Source of the DNA: Neorhizobium sp. SOG26
GTDB lineage: Bacteria > Pseudomonadota > Alphaproteobacteria > Rhizobiales > Rhizobiaceae
NCBI RefSeq assembly: GCF_003491345.1
Contig: NZ_CP025512.1
Span: 2,170,001 to 2,234,000, forward strand
Direction: 5' to 3'
DNA length: 64,000 nucleotides
Shown: positions 51,875 to 62,114 of the stretch, one piece after another
Numbering within the stretch: the first letter of the stretch is position 1
Layout of the letters: each line of letters starts with the position of its first letter
The notes under the pieces: generated by a model
What the model was told of the DNA's origin: nothing
Databases searched by the model: none
The model's input: only the letters and a program-made list of their open reading frames with translations
Translations under genes and position numbers: made by a program

Positions 51875-53668
51875 TCACCGCTCCGTTTCTTCCGGTGCAT
51901 CCTCCTTTACAGGCTCGCCGGGCTGCAGCGGCGCCAGGTGCAGGAGCTTCGGCGACATCGCGTCGCTGAAGGCTTGCGAATGACCGATATAGATGATCGT
52001 TGAACCTTCGAGCGTTGCCAGCGCCTCCACCAGCCGCGCCTGTACCTGCGGTTCGAGCCCCTCCAGCACGTCGTCGATCACCAGCCATTGCGGCTTGCGC
52101 AGCAGCACATTGGCCACCTGCAGCGCTGCCTCCTCCTCCTTGTCAAGGAGGCGGTCCCAGCGCTCCACCGCGTCGAGCCGGTCTGCGTAACGCTCCAGAC
52201 CCACGACCTCTAGAGCTGTCCTTTGTGCCTCGTCGCTGATACCGGTGGCGCCGGCGGGATAGGTCATTGCCTCCCGCAGGCTGGCGAAGGGGAGATACCC
52301 TTCCTGCGGCATCAGGATCATCGTCTCGCCTTGCGGCAAGGTGATCTCGCCCCGCCCCCACGGCCAGGTCCCGGCAAGCGCCGCGAAGAACAGGTGTCGG
52401 TCGGCACCCGGATCGCCACTCATCATCACCCGCTCCCCGGCAGAGATCGTGCATGCCTCGTCGCCCATGCGGATGCCGTGTCCCGCCTCGCCCTTGTCCG
52501 GCTCAGCATAGACCGCGACGCCGCGAAGGGTGATCCCCTCCTCCGACGACCCCATCCGGTGGCTGATCACCTCGCCTTCCGCGGCCGGCGTATCCATCGC
52601 GAGCAGCGCGTTGCGAAAGAAGGAAACGCGCGCCAGCGTCGCCCGCCAATCCGCGATGACGCTGAAGTTGATGACATACCAGCGCAGCGCCTGGTTGACC
52701 TGATTGAAGGCACCCACCGCCATCATCAAGCCACCAAAGGAAAGCTCGCCGGAGAAATACATCGGTGAGGCGATGATGATCGGCGCCACGACTGAGAGCC
52801 AGCCGAAGCCGGCGGAGACCCATGTCAGGTTGGCGAGTGCTACTGCCAGCCGCTGCAGCATGTGCAGCACGCCATCGATTGCATAGTGGACGCGGTTGAG
52901 TTCGCTCGCTTCGCCGCGTGCCAGCGTGATCGGCAGGAGGTTCTCGTTTGTCCGCACCAGTGTGGCGCGAAGGTCTGCCTCGCGGGCATAGCGGTCGGCA
53001 TTGAGCCGCGGCAACTGACGGCCGACAAAACTGCTCAAGAGCGAGCCGGCGAGCGCATAAAGGATGGTCGCCCACACCATATAGCCCGGAATGGTGATGA
53101 CGCGCCCGTCGATGCGGAAGCCGAAGTCCGACGATATCGCCCAGAGCACGCCGATGAAGCTTGCGAGCAGGATGGTGGAATTAACGAGACCGATCGCCAG
53201 CGACGTCGTGTTCTCCGCCAGGATGCGCGTATCCTCATGCAGCCTCTGGTCGGGATTGTTGGCGATGGCGCCGGCACCGCCGAGTTTCAGCGCCCGGCCG
53301 GGTTTCAGCCACACTTCCGCAAGGTCACGCGCGAGGCCTTCGCGCATGCGCAGCGCCGTGGTTTGGTTCAGCCACTGCTGGATGACGTTGAGCAGCGTCA
53401 GCGACACGCCGAGGACGCCGAACACCATCAACTGGTTCAGGAATTCGGGCATGTCGCGCCGCTCCAGCGCGTCATAGAAGGGCCCGTTCCATTCATTCAG
53501 CTTGTAGGTCGCATACGTGGTGGCGAAGATGACGGCGAGCAACGCCACCGTCAGCACCAGCACCTTGTTGCGCACCTCGGCGCTCCAGAAGGCGCCGACC
53601 ATCATCCGCAACTGACTGCCGAACGGAAGCTCGTAAGATTGCGGAGCCGCTTCCTGAGCATGGGTCAT
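51875..53668 (-). CDS. SbmA/YddA-type ABC fusion protein with degenerate ATPase motifs
   Basis: 597 aa, membrane domain about 1-350 (spans near 36-54, 81-97, 157-178, 199-216, 279-300) with [18 protein letters not shown], typical of ABC_membrane_2 (BacA/SbmA/YddA). The C-terminal ATPase half keeps the Q loop ([15 protein letters not shown]) and H loop (IGHSQAF, His563), but Walker A reads [10 protein letters not shown] (417-426) with Arg for Lys and no Ser/Thr, the signature LSGGE is replaced by LLDKEEE (507-513), and Walker B ends IDD. ATP hydrolysis is doubtful; it may act with another subunit or have become a regulator. Divergent from the amidoligase cluster. Confidence 0.85.
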   Translation of the reverse strand: MTHAQEAAPQSYELPFGSQLRMMVGAFWSAEVRNKVLVLTVALLAVIFATTYATYKLNEWNGPFYDALERRDMPEFLNQLMVFGVLGVSLTLLNVIQQWLNQTTALRMREGLARDLAEVWLKPGRALKLGGAGAIANNPDQRLHEDTRILAENTTSLAIGLVNSTILLASFIGVLWAISSDFGFRIDGRVITIPGYMVWATILYALAGSLLSSFVGRQLPRLNADRYAREADLRATLVRTNENLLPITLARGEASELNRVHYAIDGVLHMLQRLAVALANLTWVSAGFGWLSVVAPIIIASPMYFSGELSFGGLMMAVGAFNQVNQALRWYVINFSVIADWRATLARVSFFRNALLAMDTPAAEGEVISHRMGSSEEGITLRGVAVYAEPDKGEAGHGIRMGDEACTISAGERVMMSGDPGADRHLFFAALAGTWPWGRGEITLPQGETMILMPQEGYLPFASLREAMTYPAGATGISDEAQRTALEVVGLERYADRLDAVERWDRLLDKEEEAALQVANVLLRKPQWLVIDDVLEGLEPQVQARLVEALATLEGSTIIYIGHSQAFSDAMSPKLLHLAPLQPGEPVKEDAPEETER

Positions 53669-53848
53669 CGGTCTTTATTCCCTGCCGCCTTGTCGTATTC
53701 TCCGAGCTTTATCATGCCGCTGCAGGCTTTGCAGGAGGCAGTGCCAGCAACAGCCGGCAAACATCTTGGGCCTACCCCAAGTATTGTACCTTGCATTCTT
53801 CTCAGGCAGCGCCCAAAATCCGTGCAACAGGCTGCTTTTGGGGAACCG

Positions 53849-56800
53849 ATGTCGATCAAGGCGAGTATCTACCACCTCACCCATTACATGTACGACAAAC
53901 CCGTCCGCCTCGGACCGCAGATCATCCGCCTCAAGCCCGCCGCCCATTCCCGAACAAAGGTATTGAGCCATTCGCTCAAGGTTTCGCCGCAGAACCATTT
54001 CGTCAATCTGCAGCAGGATCCTTACGGCAATTACCTCGCCCGGTTCGTCTTTCCCGAACCGGCAACCGAGTTCAAGATCGAGGTCGACCTTGTTGCCGAC
54101 ATGACGGTCTACAACCCGTTCGACTTCTTCGTGGAGGAAGAGGCGACGAACTGGCCGTTCCTCTATCCGGAAAACCTCGTCGAGGACCTGTCGATCTACC
54201 GCAAGCCGGAGCCGGCGACGCCCAACCTCCAGGCCTTCCTTGACACGATCGACAAGACGCCGGGCCAGCCGACGGTGGACATGGTGGTCGGCCTCAACGC
54301 CCGCCTGCAGCGCGAGATCGCCTATGTCATCCGCATGGAACCCGGCGTGCAGACGCCGGAGGAAACGCTCACCCTCGCCAAGGGCTCCTGCCGCGATACC
54401 AGCTGGCTGCTCGTCCAGGTGCTGCGCCATCTCGGTTTTGCCGCGCGCTTCGTGTCCGGTTACCTCATCCAGCTGACGCCGGACCTGAAGGCGCTCGATG
54501 GCCCGTCCGGCACCGAAGTGGATTTCACCGACCTGCATGCCTGGGCGGAAGTTTACCTGCCCGGCGCCGGCTGGATCGGGCTCGATCCCACCTCGGGCCT
54601 CCTGACCGGCGAAAGTCATATCCCGCTTGCCGCGACGCCCCATTACCGCAATGCCGCACCGATCTCTGGCGGCTACTTTGGCGAAGCGGAGACGAGCTTT
54701 GCCTTCGACATGAAGGTAGAGCGTGTCGCCGAGCACCCGCGCATCACCAAGCCGTTTTCGGATGAAAGCTGGGACGCGCTCAACGCATTGGGCGAACAGG
54801 TCGATGCCGTGCTTGCCGCCGAAGATGTTCGTCTCACCATGGGCGGCGAACCGACCTTCGTGTCGATCGACGACTTCCAGTCCGACGAATGGAATACAGC
54901 CGCAGTCGGCCCGACCAAGCGGGAAAAGGCCGACATCCTGATCCGCCGGCTGCGCGAACGTTTTGCGCCGGGCGGCTTCCTGCATTACGGTCAGGGCAAG
55001 TGGTATCCGGGCGAAAGCCTGCCGCGCTGGACCTTCTCGCTCTATTGGCGCAAGGACGGCCGGCCGATCTGGAACAAGCCGGATCTGATTGCCCAGGAAG
55101 GCGGCGACTACCATGTCGGCGAAGGTGACGCCCAAAAGCTGCTCTTCGCGCTCGCCACCGAACTCGGCATCGACACCGAGATGGTGCTTCCGGCCTATGA
55201 AGATCCCGCCGAATGGATCCTGCGCGAAGGCAGCCTGCCGGACAATGTCGATCCCTCCAACTCCAAGCTGAAAGATCCGGAAGAGCGCAGCCGCATCGCC
55301 CGCGTCTTCGAACGTGGCCTGACGACACCGAGCGGTTACGTGCTGCCCGTACAGGCCTGGAACTCGCAGGCGCGCGGCGCACCACCCAGCCGCCGTTGGG
55401 TGAGCGAGAAATGGCGCACGCGGCGCGGCAAGATCTTCCTCGTTCCCGGCGACAGTCCCGTGGGTTATCGCTTGCCGCTCGGCACCCTGCCCCATGTGCC
55501 GCCCTCACAGTTTCCATATATCCACGAGGCAGATCCAACGATCCCGCGTGATCCCCTCCCCGACGCCATCGTCCCCGCCGGCCGCGCCATGCCGGAATCC
55601 TCCTTCCGGGCCACTGACCCGGCCAATCCCGGCCGCGTCGAGCAGGTGGCGGGCGAAATTGGCGGCGCGGTGCGCACTGCAATCTCCGTGGAACCCCGCG
55701 ACGGGCGCCTTTGCGTCTTCATGCCGCCGGTGGAGCGCATTGAAGACTATCTGGCACTGATCGCCGCCGCCGAAAACGCGGCCGATAGCCTCGGGATGCC
55801 GGTCCATATCGAAGGTTACGCGCCGCCGCATGACGAACGCATCAATGTCATTCGCGTGGCGCCCGATCCCGGCGTCATCGAGGTCAACATCCATCCGGCC
55901 TCGAGCTGGAAGGAGACCGTCGACATCACCACGGCGATCTACGAGGAAGCCCGCCAGAGCCGGCTCGGCGCCGACAAGTTCATGATCGACGGCCGCCACA
56001 CCGGCACCGGCGGCGGCAACCATGTCGTCGTCGGTGGCGCCAACCCGAACGACAGCCCTTTCCTGCGCCGCCCGGACCTGTTGAAGAGCATCGTGCTCCA
56101 CTGGCAGCGCCATCCGTCGCTGTCCTACCTCTTCTCGGGCCTCTTCATCGGCCCGACATCGCAGGCGCCGCGCATCGACGAGGCCCGCCACGACTCGCTC
56201 TACGAGCTGGAGATCGCGCTGGCCCAAGTGCCCGCCCCCGGACAGGGCGAGCCTCCCCTGCCCTGGCTGGTGGACCGGCTGTTCCGCAACCTCCTGACCG
56301 ACGTCACCGGCAACACCCACCGCTCAGAAATCTGCATCGACAAGCTGTTTTCTCCCGATGGCCCAACCGGGCGTCTTGGCCTCGTCGAGTTCCGCGGCTT
56401 CGAGATGCCACCGAATGCGCGCATGTCGCTCGCCCAGCAGTTGCTGGTTCGTGCCCTCATCGCCCGGTTCTGGAAGAACCCGCTGCAGGGCAAGTTCGTC
56501 CGCTGGGGCACCGCGCTTGCCGACCGTTTCATGCTGCCGCACTTCATCTGGGCAGACTTTCTCGATGTCCTCCAGGACCTGCGCGACAACGGTTTCGACC
56601 TGCGGCCGGAATGGTTCGAGGCGCAGCTGGAATTCCGCTTCCCCTTCTTCGGCGAGGTGGAATACGAGGGCTGCAAGCTGGAACTGCGCCAGGCGCTCGA
56701 GCCCTGGCACGTCATGGGCGAACAGGGTGCGATCGGCGGCACCGTCCGCTTCGTGGATTCCTCCGTCGAACGCCTCCAGGTGAAGCTCGAGACGAGCAAT

Positions 56801-57187
56801 CCGGCTCGCTACACCGTCGCCTGCAATGGCCGCGCCGTGCCGCTCAGGCAGACAGGCGCCTCCGGCACCGCGGTCGCCGGCGTCCGCTTCAAGGCATGGC
56901 AGCCGGCGTCGGGGCTTCATCCGGTGCTTCCGGTTAATTCGCCGCTTACATTCGATGTTTATGATACATGGTCCGGTCGGTCGATCGGCGGATGCATCTA
57001 CCATGTTGCGCATCCGGGCGGTCGCAACTATGAGACCTTCCCGGTCAACGGCAACGAGGCCGAGGCACGCCGCCTCGCCCGGTTCGAACCCTGGGGCCAC
57101 ACGGCCGGCAGCTATCCGCTGCGCGCCGAAGTGCCTTCGCCGGAATTCCCGCTGACGCTCGACCTGCGCCGGCCGCACGGAGTGTAA
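53849..57187 (+). CDS. Transglutaminase-like domain fused to DUF2126
   Basis: 1112 aa. The N-terminal part (1-about 280) is bacterial-transglutaminase N domain plus transglutaminase core with Cys181 ([11 protein letters not shown]), His230 ([10 protein letters not shown]) and Asp246 (GLDPTSG). The rest is DUF2126 with [42 protein letters not shown] and, near residues 715-735, [17 protein letters not shown]. In comparative genomics DUF2126 has been proposed to be a glutamine-synthetase-fold carboxylate-amine ligase; the GNH motif fits. ATG 53849 has GGGGAAC upstream. The next gene follows 9 bases later. Confidence 0.87.
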   Translation: MSIKASIYHLTHYMYDKPVRLGPQIIRLKPAAHSRTKVLSHSLKVSPQNHFVNLQQDPYGNYLARFVFPEPATEFKIEVDLVADMTVYNPFDFFVEEEATNWPFLYPENLVEDLSIYRKPEPATPNLQAFLDTIDKTPGQPTVDMVVGLNARLQREIAYVIRMEPGVQTPEETLTLAKGSCRDTSWLLVQVLRHLGFAARFVSGYLIQLTPDLKALDGPSGTEVDFTDLHAWAEVYLPGAGWIGLDPTSGLLTGESHIPLAATPHYRNAAPISGGYFGEAETSFAFDMKVERVAEHPRITKPFSDESWDALNALGEQVDAVLAAEDVRLTMGGEPTFVSIDDFQSDEWNTAAVGPTKREKADILIRRLRERFAPGGFLHYGQGKWYPGESLPRWTFSLYWRKDGRPIWNKPDLIAQEGGDYHVGEGDAQKLLFALATELGIDTEMVLPAYEDPAEWILREGSLPDNVDPSNSKLKDPEERSRIARVFERGLTTPSGYVLPVQAWNSQARGAPPSRRWVSEKWRTRRGKIFLVPGDSPVGYRLPLGTLPHVPPSQFPYIHEADPTIPRDPLPDAIVPAGRAMPESSFRATDPANPGRVEQVAGEIGGAVRTAISVEPRDGRLCVFMPPVERIEDYLALIAAAENAADSLGMPVHIEGYAPPHDERINVIRVAPDPGVIEVNIHPASSWKETVDITTAIYEEARQSRLGADKFMIDGRHTGTGGGNHVVVGGANPNDSPFLRRPDLLKSIVLHWQRHPSLSYLFSGLFIGPTSQAPRIDEARHDSLYELEIALAQVPAPGQGEPPLPWLVDRLFRNLLTDVTGNTHRSEICIDKLFSPDGPTGRLGLVEFRGFEMPPNARMSLAQQLLVRALIARFWKNPLQGKFVRWGTALADRFMLPHFIWADFLDVLQDLRDNGFDLRPEWFEAQLEFRFPFFGEVEYEGCKLELRQALEPWHVMGEQGAIGGTVRFVDSSVERLQVKLETSNPARYTVACNGRAVPLRQTGASGTAVAGVRFKAWQPASGLHPVLPVNSPLTFDVYDTWSGRSIGGCIYHVAHPGGRNYETFPVNGNEAEARRLARFEPWGHTAGSYPLRAEVPSPEFPLTLDLRRPHGV

Positions 57188-57196
57188 GAAGAACCG

Positions 57197-59614
57197 ATGT
57201 CCAAGGCACCGGCAATGGAACGGGTGAGCGAAGGGGCGGTGCTTGCCGATCCGGTCCGCGGTTATGCGGCGCTGCCCGGCGTTGCCGACGAGATGATGGA
57301 CCCGAACGGCCAGATCCGGCCCGTCTGGCGCAACCTCATCAGCCACCTTGGCCGCATGAGCGAAAGCGAGCTGCACGAGCGCTTCGCCCGCGCCGACCGC
57401 TACCTGCGCGATGCCGGCGTCTTCTACCGCACCTATGACGCACCGGGCGGTGGCAATGCCGAGCGCAACTGGCCGATCAGCCATGTGCCGGTCCTCATCG
57501 ATGGCAAGGAATGGGACACCGTCTGCAAGGGGCTGACCCAGCGCGCCGAAGTGCTGGAAGCGCTGATCGCGGATATCTACGGCGACAACAGGCTGGTGAA
57601 GGAAGGCTGCATCCCGCCGGCGCTCATTGCCAACAATTCCGAATTCCTGCGCCCCCTAGTCGGCGTCAAGCCGGTCAGCGGCCACTACCTGCACTTCTGC
57701 TCCTTCGAGATCGGCCGTGGCCCGGACGGCAACTGGTGGGTGCTTGCCGACCGCACCCAGGCGCCGTCGGGTGCAGGTTTTGCGCTGGAAAACCGTGTTG
57801 CCACCACCCGCGCCTTTTCCGACATCTATGCCGAAAGCCATGTGCATCGGCTGGCCTCCTTCTTCGGTGCCTTCCGCGATGCGCTTCAGCAACACAAGCA
57901 ATATCCGGAAGACCGGATCGCCGTCCTTTCTCCGGGTCCGGCCAACGAGACCTATTTCGAACACGCCTATATCGCCCGCTACCTCGGTTTCATGCTGCTT
58001 GAGGGCGAGGACCTGACGGTCGTCAACAACCGCGTCATGGTCCGCACCGTGGCCGGCCTGAAGCCCATCGGCGTGCTCTGGCGCCGGCTTGATGCATCCT
58101 ATGCCGATCCGCTGGAACTGAACCAGAATTCCCATATCGGCACCCCCGGCATGGTGCAGGCGCTGCGCTCCGGCGCCGTCACCTTCGTCAACGCGCTCGG
58201 CTCCGGCATTCTCGAAACCCGCGCGCTGCTCGCCTTCATGCCGTCGATCTGCCGCCGCCTGACCGGCGAGGACCTCGTCATGCCGTCGATCGCCACCTGG
58301 TGGTGCGGCCAGAAGGACGAGCGCGAGCATGTGGCTAGGAACATCGAGCGCATGGTGATCGGCCCCGCCTATTCCCGCCTGCCCTTCTTCGACGACAACG
58401 GCCAGTCGGTGCTCGGCGCCTCGTTGCGCAATACAGCCAAGCATGCAGTCGGCGAATGGCTTGCAAATGAAGGCGCCAAGCTCGTCGGCCAGGAAGTCGT
58501 GACGCTCTCGACCACGCCGGCCTATGTGGATGGCAAGCTGACGCCGCGGCCGATGTCGCTGCGCGTTTATGCCGCCCGCACCGAAACCGGCTGGCAGATC
58601 ATGCCCGGCGGCTTTGCGCGGATCGGCACCGGCGATAACGTCGCCGCAATCGCCATGCAGGCCGGTGGCACCGCCGCCGATGTCTGGATCGTCTCCGACA
58701 AGCCGGTCAACAAGTCGACGCTCCTCCCGCCGGAGGAAAGCTTCACTCGCAACATGCCGGGCTCGCTGCCGAGCCGCGCGGCCGACAACCTCTTCTGGCT
58801 CGGCCGTTATATCGAGCGCGCCGAGGGGGCGCTGCGCATCCTGCGCGCCTGGCACCTGCGTTATGCGGAAGCCGCCGATCCGGACACGCCTCTCCTCGCC
58901 GACATCGCGCGTTACCTCAAGGGCATCGACCTCGACATGACGAAGGCGGTGCCGGCAACGCTGCTCCGGAACATCGACAGCGCCATCTATTCCGCCAGCA
59001 ACCTGCGCGACCGCTTCTCGCCGGATGGCTGGCTGGCGCTCAACGACCTTTCGAAGACCGCCCGGCGCTTCCACGACCGCGTCCAGCCCGGCGATGACGC
59101 GGCGCATGCCATGACGGTGCTGCTGCGCAAGCTCGCGGGCTTTGCCGGCCTCGTGCACGAAAACATGTACCGCTTCACCGGCTGGCGTTTCCTGTCGATC
59201 GGCCGTTACCTCGAACGCGGCCTCCACATGACCCGGCTGCTCGGCCATATGTCGGGGCCGGACGCGCCCGACGGCTCGCTCGACATGCTGATCGAGATCG
59301 GCGACAGCGTCATGACCCACCGGCGGCGCTACAACGTGGCGACCGCCCGGCTGACGGTGGCCGATCTGCTCGCGCTTGATGCGCTCAATCCGCGCTCGAT
59401 CCTGTTCCAGCTGAACGAGATCCGCGCCGAAGTCGAGCAATTGCCGAATGCTTACGTGAACGGCCAGATGTCGCCCTTCTACCGCGAGGCCATGCGCCTT
59501 CACTCCAGCCTTGCCGTCATGACGCCGGACGCCATGACCGAAGAGGTTTACCGCAAGCTCGAACAGGAGATGGAGAAGTTGTCCGATATCCTCGGCCAGA
59601 CTTACTTCAACTGA
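57197..59614 (+). CDS. Circularly permuted ATP-grasp fused to alpha-E domain
   Basis: 805 aa. Residues 1-about 485 are the CP_ATPgrasp_2 domain (WNLISHLGRM-like VWRNLISHLGRM, RTYDAPGGGNAERNWP, GHYLHFCSFEIGRGPDGNWW, VMVRTVAGLKPIGVLWRRLD, FMPSICRRLTGEDLVMPSIA, WWCGQKDEREHVARN). Residues about 500-805 are the alpha-E (DUF403) helical domain (SRAADNLFWLGRYIERAEGA, VHENMYRFTGWRFLSIGRYL). In many genomes these are two separate genes; here one polypeptide. Predicted peptide or amide ligase acting with the neighbouring transglutaminases. Starts 9 bases after DUF2126 gene. Confidence 0.9.
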   Translation: MSKAPAMERVSEGAVLADPVRGYAALPGVADEMMDPNGQIRPVWRNLISHLGRMSESELHERFARADRYLRDAGVFYRTYDAPGGGNAERNWPISHVPVLIDGKEWDTVCKGLTQRAEVLEALIADIYGDNRLVKEGCIPPALIANNSEFLRPLVGVKPVSGHYLHFCSFEIGRGPDGNWWVLADRTQAPSGAGFALENRVATTRAFSDIYAESHVHRLASFFGAFRDALQQHKQYPEDRIAVLSPGPANETYFEHAYIARYLGFMLLEGEDLTVVNNRVMVRTVAGLKPIGVLWRRLDASYADPLELNQNSHIGTPGMVQALRSGAVTFVNALGSGILETRALLAFMPSICRRLTGEDLVMPSIATWWCGQKDEREHVARNIERMVIGPAYSRLPFFDDNGQSVLGASLRNTAKHAVGEWLANEGAKLVGQEVVTLSTTPAYVDGKLTPRPMSLRVYAARTETGWQIMPGGFARIGTGDNVAAIAMQAGGTAADVWIVSDKPVNKSTLLPPEESFTRNMPGSLPSRAADNLFWLGRYIERAEGALRILRAWHLRYAEAADPDTPLLADIARYLKGIDLDMTKAVPATLLRNIDSAIYSASNLRDRFSPDGWLALNDLSKTARRFHDRVQPGDDAAHAMTVLLRKLAGFAGLVHENMYRFTGWRFLSIGRYLERGLHMTRLLGHMSGPDAPDGSLDMLIEIGDSVMTHRRRYNVATARLTVADLLALDALNPRSILFQLNEIRAEVEQLPNAYVNGQMSPFYREAMRLHSSLAVMTPDAMTEEVYRKLEQEMEKLSDILGQTYFN

Positions 59615-59631
59615 GGCCGCAGGACGACGGG

Positions 59632-60510
59632 ATGCTCTACGACCTCAATCTCCACATGGGCTATGTCTATGACGTGCCGGCATCCGGTGCGCGCCATGTC
59701 ATCCGCCTCCTGCCGCTTTCCCTGCCGGATCGCCAGCGCCTTGTCGCGGGCTCGCTCAGCGTTTCCCCGAACGCCGACGAGAAAACCACCTTCGTGGATT
59801 TCTTCGGCCAGCAGGCAACCTCCGTGCTGGTGCGCGCCCCGCACGAGCGGCTCGATATCCGCATGCAGGCCCGTGTCCAGGTGGAAGCGCAGCCGCTGAC
59901 GGCAGACTTCTCGCCGGAACTCACGCAACTGAAGGAGCAGCTTGCGGCGTTATGGTCGGTCGAACCGGATTCGCCGCACCACTTTGCCGGCGTCAGCCCG
60001 CGGCTTCCCGAAGAGCCGCTGATCGCGGCTTACGCGCAGGAGATACTGGCGCCCGGGCAGACGGTGCGTGAGATCGCCAGCGCGCTCTGCGCCCGCATCC
60101 ACTCGGACTTCACCTATGATGGCGAGGCGACCACGGTCGACACCACCGCCAGGGAAGCCTTTCGCCTGAAGCGCGGCGTCTGCCAGGATTTCGCGCATAT
60201 CATGATCGTCGCGCTGCGCAGCCTCGGCATCCCCGCCGGCTACGTTTCCGGTTTCCTGCGCACGCTGCCGCCGCCGGGCAAGGAGCGGCTGGAAGGTGCC
60301 GACGCCATGCATGCCTGGGTGCGCGCCTGGTGCGGCGAGACCATGGGCTATATCGAACTCGATCCCACCAACAACATGCCGGCCGGCAGCGACCACATCG
60401 TCGTCGGTTACGGCAGGGATTACTCCGATGTTGCACCCGTCATTGGCGTGCTCAAGGGCTATGGTAACCAGAAGGTCATCCAGGCCGTGGATGTTGTCCC
60501 GGTAAAATAG
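59632..60510 (+). CDS. Transglutaminase-like cysteine peptidase (stand-alone)
   Basis: 292 aa. N-terminal bact_transglu_N domain, then the core: Cys184 (RGVCQDFAHI), His227 (DAMHAWVRAW), Asp244 (IELDPTNN). These folds often act as peptidases or transglutaminases; the CQDFAHI motif is typical of the partner of CP-ATP-grasp/alpha-E genes. Starts 17 bases after the previous gene, completing a three-gene operon. Confidence 0.9.
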   Translation: MLYDLNLHMGYVYDVPASGARHVIRLLPLSLPDRQRLVAGSLSVSPNADEKTTFVDFFGQQATSVLVRAPHERLDIRMQARVQVEAQPLTADFSPELTQLKEQLAALWSVEPDSPHHFAGVSPRLPEEPLIAAYAQEILAPGQTVREIASALCARIHSDFTYDGEATTVDTTAREAFRLKRGVCQDFAHIMIVALRSLGIPAGYVSGFLRTLPPPGKERLEGADAMHAWVRAWCGETMGYIELDPTNNMPAGSDHIVVGYGRDYSDVAPVIGVLKGYGNQKVIQAVDVVPVK

Positions 60511-60654
60511 CCGAGTAGAAATAGCCTCGTTTTGGGTCTGATTCTGCTTATTCGGTAAAATTGCAGGTAAAAGCTTAGGAGTTCCTATACCCGTACCTTC
60601 TAAACGTCGCTGATCAGATGTTTGAGGGCTCTGGGTCAGGATCCAAGGTGCACC

Positions 60655-61929
60655 ATGCAAAGCATTCAGTTTAACCGTCTTCTGAAAGATCGTTCCGGCA
60701 ATTTCGGCATCATTACTGCCGTGATGTTGCCGGTTATGCTTGGACTTGCTGGCATCGCGGTTGATGTCAGCCATGCTCTTGACCAGAAGAGCCGGATCCA
60801 GGCACTGGCCGATGCGGCCACGCTCGCGGTTGCGTCCGCCATGGCAGACAAGGGCAACATGAGCGAGCAGGAGGCCGCAGCGCTCGGCCTCAAGACCTTC
60901 ATCTCGCAGACGCTTGCCTCCGACGGCTCCCTGACGCCGGAACAGCGCGCGGAAGAAGAAAAGAAGCTCCGCGACGCCACGACCTTCCAGACGACCTCCA
61001 CCTCGTCGAACAACTCGGACAGCTACGACGTCCTCATGAAGTCGACCTACGAGATCCCGATGAACGGCATGAGCGCCGTCGTCGGCTTCAAGACCCTCAA
61101 GGTGACCGTCGAAAGCCGCGCCTCCAGTGGCCGTGAAGGCAATGCGCTTTCCATGTATCTCGTGCTCGATGAATCGGGTTCCATGGCCTGGGATACCACG
61201 ACCATCGACCCGGTGGCGCCGTCCAAGAAGGTCAAGAAGCAGCGCAAGGAAAAGTATCCTTGCCCGGACAACGAGGCCATCATGTGCGAGCGGTTGGTCG
61301 AAGAATATGTCGATGCGCCGAACTACATCGTGAAGATGGCGTCGCTGAAGACGGCCGCGGGCGTCATGTTCGACGAGCTCAAGAAGGCCGATCCGAACAG
61401 CGGTCTCATCCGCGTCGGCGCCTCGTCCTACGACGACAAGACTAAGTCTGAGCAGAAGATCGAATGGGGCACCTCCGAGGTCTCCAAATACGTCACCAAG
61501 CTGCCGGCAAAGCCGGATGGCGGGACGGATGCAAGCGGCGCGCTCACCAATGCCTATGCAGCCCTGAAGGCCGAGAACACCCGCGAAAAGAACGCCCACG
61601 ACGCCAAGAAGAACAAGAGCTTTGAACGCTTCATCGTCTTCATGACGGATGGCGAGATGACCGGCAACGGCGGCATCTGGAGCAAGAAGATCCACGACCA
61701 GGTCATGGGGATCTGCGAGCAGGCCAAGAACGACAAGGACGCCGGCGGCAACCCGATCAAGATCTACACGATCGCCTTCATGGCGCCAGCAAAGGGCAAG
61801 GAACTGCTCGAAGCCTGCTCCAGCGGCAAGGAATTCTACTACGAGCCCAACAACATGACGCAGCTCGTGCAGACGTTCGGCGAAATTGCCCGCAAGGCCG
61901 CCAAGACCGGCACCCGCCTCACCAACTAA
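60655..61929 (+). CDS. TadG-like pilus-assembly protein with vWA domain
   Basis: 424 aa. The N-terminus SGNFGIITAVMLPVMLGLAG carries the Tad pilin-like membrane helix (TadE/G type). The vWA domain has a MIDAS motif D-x-S-x-S at Asp172-Ser176 (VLDESGSMAWD) and MTDGEMTGNG. It probably sits in the membrane with its C-terminal part outside. No tadABC genes are in the window, so it is a stand-alone member. A strong terminator follows. ATG 60655 has AAGGTG 4 bases upstream. Confidence 0.87.
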   Translation: MQSIQFNRLLKDRSGNFGIITAVMLPVMLGLAGIAVDVSHALDQKSRIQALADAATLAVASAMADKGNMSEQEAAALGLKTFISQTLASDGSLTPEQRAEEEKKLRDATTFQTTSTSSNNSDSYDVLMKSTYEIPMNGMSAVVGFKTLKVTVESRASSGREGNALSMYLVLDESGSMAWDTTTIDPVAPSKKVKKQRKEKYPCPDNEAIMCERLVEEYVDAPNYIVKMASLKTAAGVMFDELKKADPNSGLIRVGASSYDDKTKSEQKIEWGTSEVSKYVTKLPAKPDGGTDASGALTNAYAALKAENTREKNAHDAKKNKSFERFIVFMTDGEMTGNGGIWSKKIHDQVMGICEQAKNDKDAGGNPIKIYTIAFMAPAKGKELLEACSSGKEFYYEPNNMTQLVQTFGEIARKAAKTGTRLTN

Positions 61930-61943
61930 CGGTCGCAAACCTT

Positions 61944-61979
61944 GCAAAATGCCCTGCCGGAAACGGCGGGGCATTTTGC
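61944..61979 (+). terminator. Terminator after TadG-like gene
   Basis: A long stem pairing GCAAAATGCCC (61944-61954) with GGGCATTTTGC (61969-61979), plus inner CCG/CGG pairs around a GAAA loop. T residues lie within the 3' arm. Confidence 0.8.
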
Positions 61980-62114
61980 TTTGCCTGCCGCAAGATAGTC
62001 AAACATAGATGGATGATTGCAACCGATTCATAACGGTGCATAAACTCTATCCATAGATCATGCCGGATTGACTGAATCGGACGCACCTCCGCTCTCCAGA
62101 AAGTTGGCGACTTA

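Noticed and set aside
52862..53848. In-frame extension of the DUF2126 gene upstream to 52862
   Set aside because: The extension overlaps the ABC gene antisense and lacks coding composition; ATG 53849 has a good ribosome site and begins the transglutaminase N domain.
57656..59503. 615-codon minus-strand frame over the ATP-grasp/alpha-E gene
   Set aside because: Antisense shadow with no domain features.
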